From NCBI RefSeq assembly GCF_022513565.1, contig NZ_JAKWBE010000013.1, positions 178,218 to 242,217 of the forward strand: a stretch of 64,000 nucleotides of DNA, read 5' to 3'. The first letter of the stretch is position 1. Each line of letters opens with the position of its first letter. The DNA comes from Streptomyces gilvus. Lineage in GTDB: Bacteria > Actinomycetota > Actinomycetes > Streptomycetales > Streptomycetaceae. The position numbers and the translations under genes were made by a program. The notes below the pieces were generated by a model. It was given only the letters and a program-made list of their open reading frames with translations. It searched no databases and was not told the DNA's origin. Shown piece by piece: positions 61,813 to 64,000 of the stretch.

Positions 61813-62262
61813 ATGTCCGCCTTCCACGAAGAGATCGACGTCGACCGCACTCCCGAGGACGTCTGGGCGTACGTCATCGATCCCTCCCATCTGCCGGAGT
61901 GGCAGCTGAGCGCGGTGTCCGCGGAGCGGCTCGACGAGGGGCCGCTGCACACCGGATCCCAGGTCCGGGTCACCCGGCGCCTCGGGCGCCGCCGTGAGAT
62001 GCCGATGACCATGGAGTACACCGAGTACGACCCGCCGCACAGCTGGAGTGTGCGCGGCATCGACGGCCCGGTCAGGGGCCTGTTCCACGCCGAGGTGGAA
62101 CCGATCGACGACGGGCGCCGCTCCCGGGTGAAGATGGACCTCGACTTCGAGGGCCACGGCCTCGGCAAGGTCATGCTGCCCCTGTTCGTCCGTCCCCAGG
62201 TCCGCAAGGAACTGCCGCGCAACGAACGCATGCTCAAGGAACGCCTGGAGCACACGCCCTAG
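61813..62262 (+). CDS. SRPBCC (START-like) family protein
   Basis: 149 residues. FHEEIDVDRTPEDVWAYVID and PSHLPEWQLS open a polyketide_cyc2/START-like helix-grip fold. YTEYDPPHSWSVRGIDGPV and a C-terminal long helix (LPLFVRPQVRKELPRNERML) complete it. These proteins bind hydrophobic ligands; the ligand here is unknown. AAAGGAGGG lies about 6 bases before the ATG, an almost ideal ribosome-binding site. Confidence 0.82.
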   Translation: MSAFHEEIDVDRTPEDVWAYVIDPSHLPEWQLSAVSAERLDEGPLHTGSQVRVTRRLGRRREMPMTMEYTEYDPPHSWSVRGIDGPVRGLFHAEVEPIDDGRRSRVKMDLDFEGHGLGKVMLPLFVRPQVRKELPRNERMLKERLEHTP

Positions 62263-62281
62263 CGTCGCTTCCTGGCCCTCG

Positions 62282-62689
62282 CTACGAGGCGCAGACGTCC
62301 TTCAGCTCGTCGGCCGCCTCGTCGATCGCGCGCGAGTCCGGGTTCTCGCCGGCGAGGACGGCCCTGTTGTAGTCGGCGAGGGCCCGGTCCAGGTCCTTCA
62401 CGGCCTTGTCGACCTTGCTGTCACCCGTGTCGTCACCGATCCTGTCGAGGTTCTTCTGGACGGTGTCGATGGACTCGCCGGTCCGCGAGGGGTCGCTCGC
62501 CGCGGCCGACCCGGCCTCGTGGATCGCCCTCAGACTGTCCGCGACGGTGTCGTAGCCGCGCACGCAGCCCAGCGAGTGGTCGACGTCGTCGGGATCGCAG
62601 CCGGTGACGAACCCGGCGGCCAGGGCCACGCCCGCGAGGGCGGTGGCGACGGTGACGGTACGACGTCGGCGACGACGGTTGACGACCAT
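62282..62689 (-). CDS. Small lipoprotein of unknown function
   Basis: 135 residues. A basic N terminus (NRRRRRR) and hydrophobic segment (TVATALAGVALAAGFVTGC) end in a lipobox VTGC, so the mature protein would be lipidated at Cys. The rest is charged and helical (SIDTVQKNLDRIGDD, DKAVKDLDRALADYNRAVL), possibly a coiled coil, with further Cys near the end. GGAGGGGA upstream of the ATG supports this start. No family is recognised. Confidence 0.68.
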   Translation of the reverse strand: MVVNRRRRRRTVTVATALAGVALAAGFVTGCDPDDVDHSLGCVRGYDTVADSLRAIHEAGSAAASDPSRTGESIDTVQKNLDRIGDDTGDSKVDKAVKDLDRALADYNRAVLAGENPDSRAIDEAADELKDVCAS

Positions 62690-62829
62690 GAGAGGGTCCC
62701 CTCCTGAGAAGGCTTCGGCTGGCGCCGGCCCTGCCCCCACGAGGGAACCCGCACCCGTATCGGGGGTGGAGCGGGCTACACCTCCGCGGTCCCGGGCCAC
62801 CCGTTTGGATCTGCGACACTGGTGGGGCC

Positions 62830-62901
62830 ATGCCTAAGCCCGGAGAACTGGCAGTCAGCGGGCAGCAACAAGCCCCCTACCAGCGCGTTCGGCGCGGATA
62901 G
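62830..62901 (+). pseudogene. rlmN: 5' fragment of rlmN, interrupted by an integrative element
   Basis: The frame starts MPKPGEL, which matches the opening of Streptomyces RlmN (23S rRNA A2503 / tRNA A37 methyltransferase) as I remember it, and rlmN is the expected next gene after cdsA. After seven codons the sequence changes and a stop follows at codon 24. The rest of rlmN is not found before the integrase gene, so the element is inserted right behind the start. The chromosome-element junction should lie near 62850. If the far end restores a start codon, RlmN could still be made. Confidence 0.7.
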
Positions 62902-62906
62902 GGGGC
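62872..62906. terminator. Hairpin at the integrase end of the element
   Basis: GCCCCCTA and TAGGGGGC form a perfect outer stem, and CGCG/CGCG an inner stem around TTCGG. It lies just downstream of the integrase stop and could terminate integrase mRNA or insulate the chromosome. Confidence 0.5.
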
Positions 62907-62916
62907 CTGGTTTGGG

Positions 62917-64000
62917 TCACTGGGCCGTCTCTGGGCCGTCAGGCTCACGTGGGGCCGGGAGAAGCACGCGATCCACGGCCTTCCTTGTACGCTCCTGACT
63001 CGACGGCATCAGGTGCGCGTACACCCGCAGCGTCAGCCCAGGGTCGGAGTGCCCCAGGTACTCGCTCACGGCCTTGATGCTCTCGCCCGCGTCCAGCAGC
63101 ACCGAGGCGTAGAAGTGCCTCAGGGCGTGCATGCCGTGCTCACGCGCGGACTCGTACTTGCCGTCCTCATCGGCCTCTGAGATCAAGCCAGCAGCCGCGA
63201 GAGCAGGCTTCCACTCCTGGATGTTGAAGTTGCTGCGCCAGACGATGCCGCTCGCGGTGTTCGTGAACAGGAGGCGGGCCGACACCTTCGGGCCGTCCGG
63301 CTTGCGCCAGGGCAACGTGATCTCAACCGGTTTGAAGGCGTCCATGTGGACCCGCAGAGCCTCAGCCACCGAAGGCGGCAGCGGTACGTCCCGCTCCTTG
63401 TTGCACTTCGGCGGAGCAAATACGGCCTTGCCCCGAATCAGCTTCACCTGCCGGACCACTCGGATGATGCCGCCGTCGAAGTCGATTGCATCCTCAGCCA
63501 GTCCGACGATCTCCCCCTGACGGAGACCGCACCCTGCGCCCACAGCCACCATGGGCCGGTAGCGCTGGGGGAGCGCTGCACGGACCGCCTGAACCTGGAC
63601 GGGCAGCCACGGCACAACACGGCGTTGCTCGGTGGCCGGCGGACGGACGGACTTCGCGGAGCACGGGTTACGGGGCAACAGCCCATCATCAACCGCCGCA
63701 CTGAGTACGGCCCGCACGTCACCGTAGATGTTCCGCGCATAACCGCCGCTCACGGCCGGGTCCTTCTCCAGTGCGCTCACCAGGCCGCGGATGTGCTCGG
63801 GGCGGAACGAATCCAGCGGCCGAGAGCCGATCAGCCGGAATGCGTGCAGACGCAGCCGCTGCTCGACCACGACCTGACTGGCCGGGTCGATGCCGTGCGT
63901 CTTGAGCCACTTCTCGGCGTAGCTCTTGAACGTGATCCGAGCTGCACGCGGGTCGATGTACTGCCCGCGCGACATGTCCGACGCGATCTCGGTCAGCCAC
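62917..64000 (-). CDS. Tyrosine-type site-specific recombinase (integrase), N terminus outside the window
   Basis: About 360 residues are visible, and the frame stays open to the window edge (…LTEIASDMSRGQYIDPRAAR), so the true start lies further right. An N-terminal SAM-like core-binding domain (FKSYAEKWLKTHGID) is followed by the catalytic domain: GCGLRQGEIVGL (first Arg), HALRHFYASVLLDAG (H-x2-R), EYLGHSDPGLTLRVYAHLM (third His and nucleophile Tyr). All catalytic residues are present. It resembles integrases of actinomycete phages and AICEs (pSAM2-like). It catalyses attP x attB recombination, with attB probably within the start of rlmN. Confidence 0.9.
   Translation of the reverse strand, partial: WLTEIASDMSRGQYIDPRAARITFKSYAEKWLKTHGIDPASQVVVEQRLRLHAFRLIGSRPLDSFRPEHIRGLVSALEKDPAVSGGYARNIYGDVRAVLSAAVDDGLLPRNPCSAKSVRPPATEQRRVVPWLPVQVQAVRAALPQRYRPMVAVGAGCGLRQGEIVGLAEDAIDFDGGIIRVVRQVKLIRGKAVFAPPKCNKERDVPLPPSVAEALRVHMDAFKPVEITLPWRKPDGPKVSARLLFTNTASGIVWRSNFNIQEWKPALAAAGLISEADEDGKYESAREHGMHALRHFYASVLLDAGESIKAVSEYLGHSDPGLTLRVYAHLMPSSQERTRKAVDRVLLPAPREPDGPETAQ

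Larger units (their letters stand above)
62851..64000. mobile_element. Left end of an integrative element (partial)
   Basis: The element starts next to the interrupted rlmN and carries a tyrosine recombinase pointing toward the junction, the usual layout of phage or conjugative-element ends. The boundary is approximate because only one end is in view. No transfer, replication or phage genes can be seen yet, so phage and AICE/ICE cannot be told apart. Confidence 0.65.

Noticed and set aside
62776..62880. tRNA gene as the attachment site for the integrase
   Set aside because: I searched the junction for a cloverleaf and a T-loop GTTCRANNC and found none. The rlmN start explains the site instead.

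Overview
The window is chromosomal DNA of a Streptomyces-type actinomycete. Supporting signs are the very high GC content with strong G/C third-position bias, frequent GTG starts, and developmental genes known from this genus (whiG, nsdA, a four-gene sip signal peptidase cluster, an rnc/absB-type RNase III). The gene order from thiL to cdsA matches the conserved core-chromosome block that I recall for Streptomyces coelicolor around SCO5562 to SCO5628. The species cannot be named from sequence alone.

Layout. 1-3.0 kb: end of thiL, thiD, a scar in which a SARP-type regulator is fused to the tail of a flavin monooxygenase, and rpmB on the minus strand. 3.2-13.5 kb: a DhaL/FakA-like protein, then a minus-strand pair encoding a divergent HSP90-family ATPase and a very large TPR protein, then recG, which carries a full-length intein in its Walker A loop. 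13.5-25 kb: rsmD, coaD, a DivIVA-like coiled-coil gene, the DUF177-rpmF-rnc-mutM cluster, an HxlR regulator, a CAP-domain protein, acyP and smc. 25-31.7 kb: a glcP-type sugar permease, an LLM flavin oxidoreductase, ftsY, a small prim-pol-like protein and nsdA. 32-42.5 kb: the amtB-glnK-glnD nitrogen operon behind a clear GlnR-box-like site, ffh, ftsH, a methyltransferase and an archaeal/eukaryal-type proS. 42.7-55.8 kb: a putative zinc metallopeptidase, the rpsP-khpA-rimM-trmD-rplS ribosome maturation operon, four type I signal peptidases, a NUDIX hydrolase, DUF2469, yraN, comM, dprA, whiG and a TetR regulator. 56-62.7 kb: a GC-rich degenerate minisatellite, an M23 peptidase, then rpsB-tsf-pyrH-frr-cdsA, an SRPBCC protein and a lipoprotein. 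62.8-64 kb: the first codons of rlmN, cut off after about seven residues and followed by a tyrosine recombinase that runs off the window. This looks like the left end of an integrative element inserted in rlmN.

How the genes work together. Most of the window serves translation and protein export: ribosomal proteins L28, L32, S16, L19 and S2, EF-Ts, ribosome recycling factor, rRNA/tRNA maturation (RsmD, RimM, TrmD, RNase III), SRP and its receptor (Ffh, FtsY), signal peptidases and FtsH. A second theme is nitrogen sensing (AmtB, GlnK, GlnD). A third is DNA metabolism (RecG, MutM, Smc, DprA, ComM, YraN).

Points that stand out: (1) the RecG intein starts with Ala and carries the Trp/Cys/Thr signature of class 3 inteins plus two LAGLIDADG motifs; (2) the element in rlmN; (3) a Streptomyces dispersed-repeat-like sequence read in frame through the Smc hinge; (4) the HSP90-like/TPR gene pair; (5) three genes (glcP, ffh, the DUF2469 gene) whose stop codons sit inside short tandem duplications; (6) the regulator/monooxygenase deletion scar.
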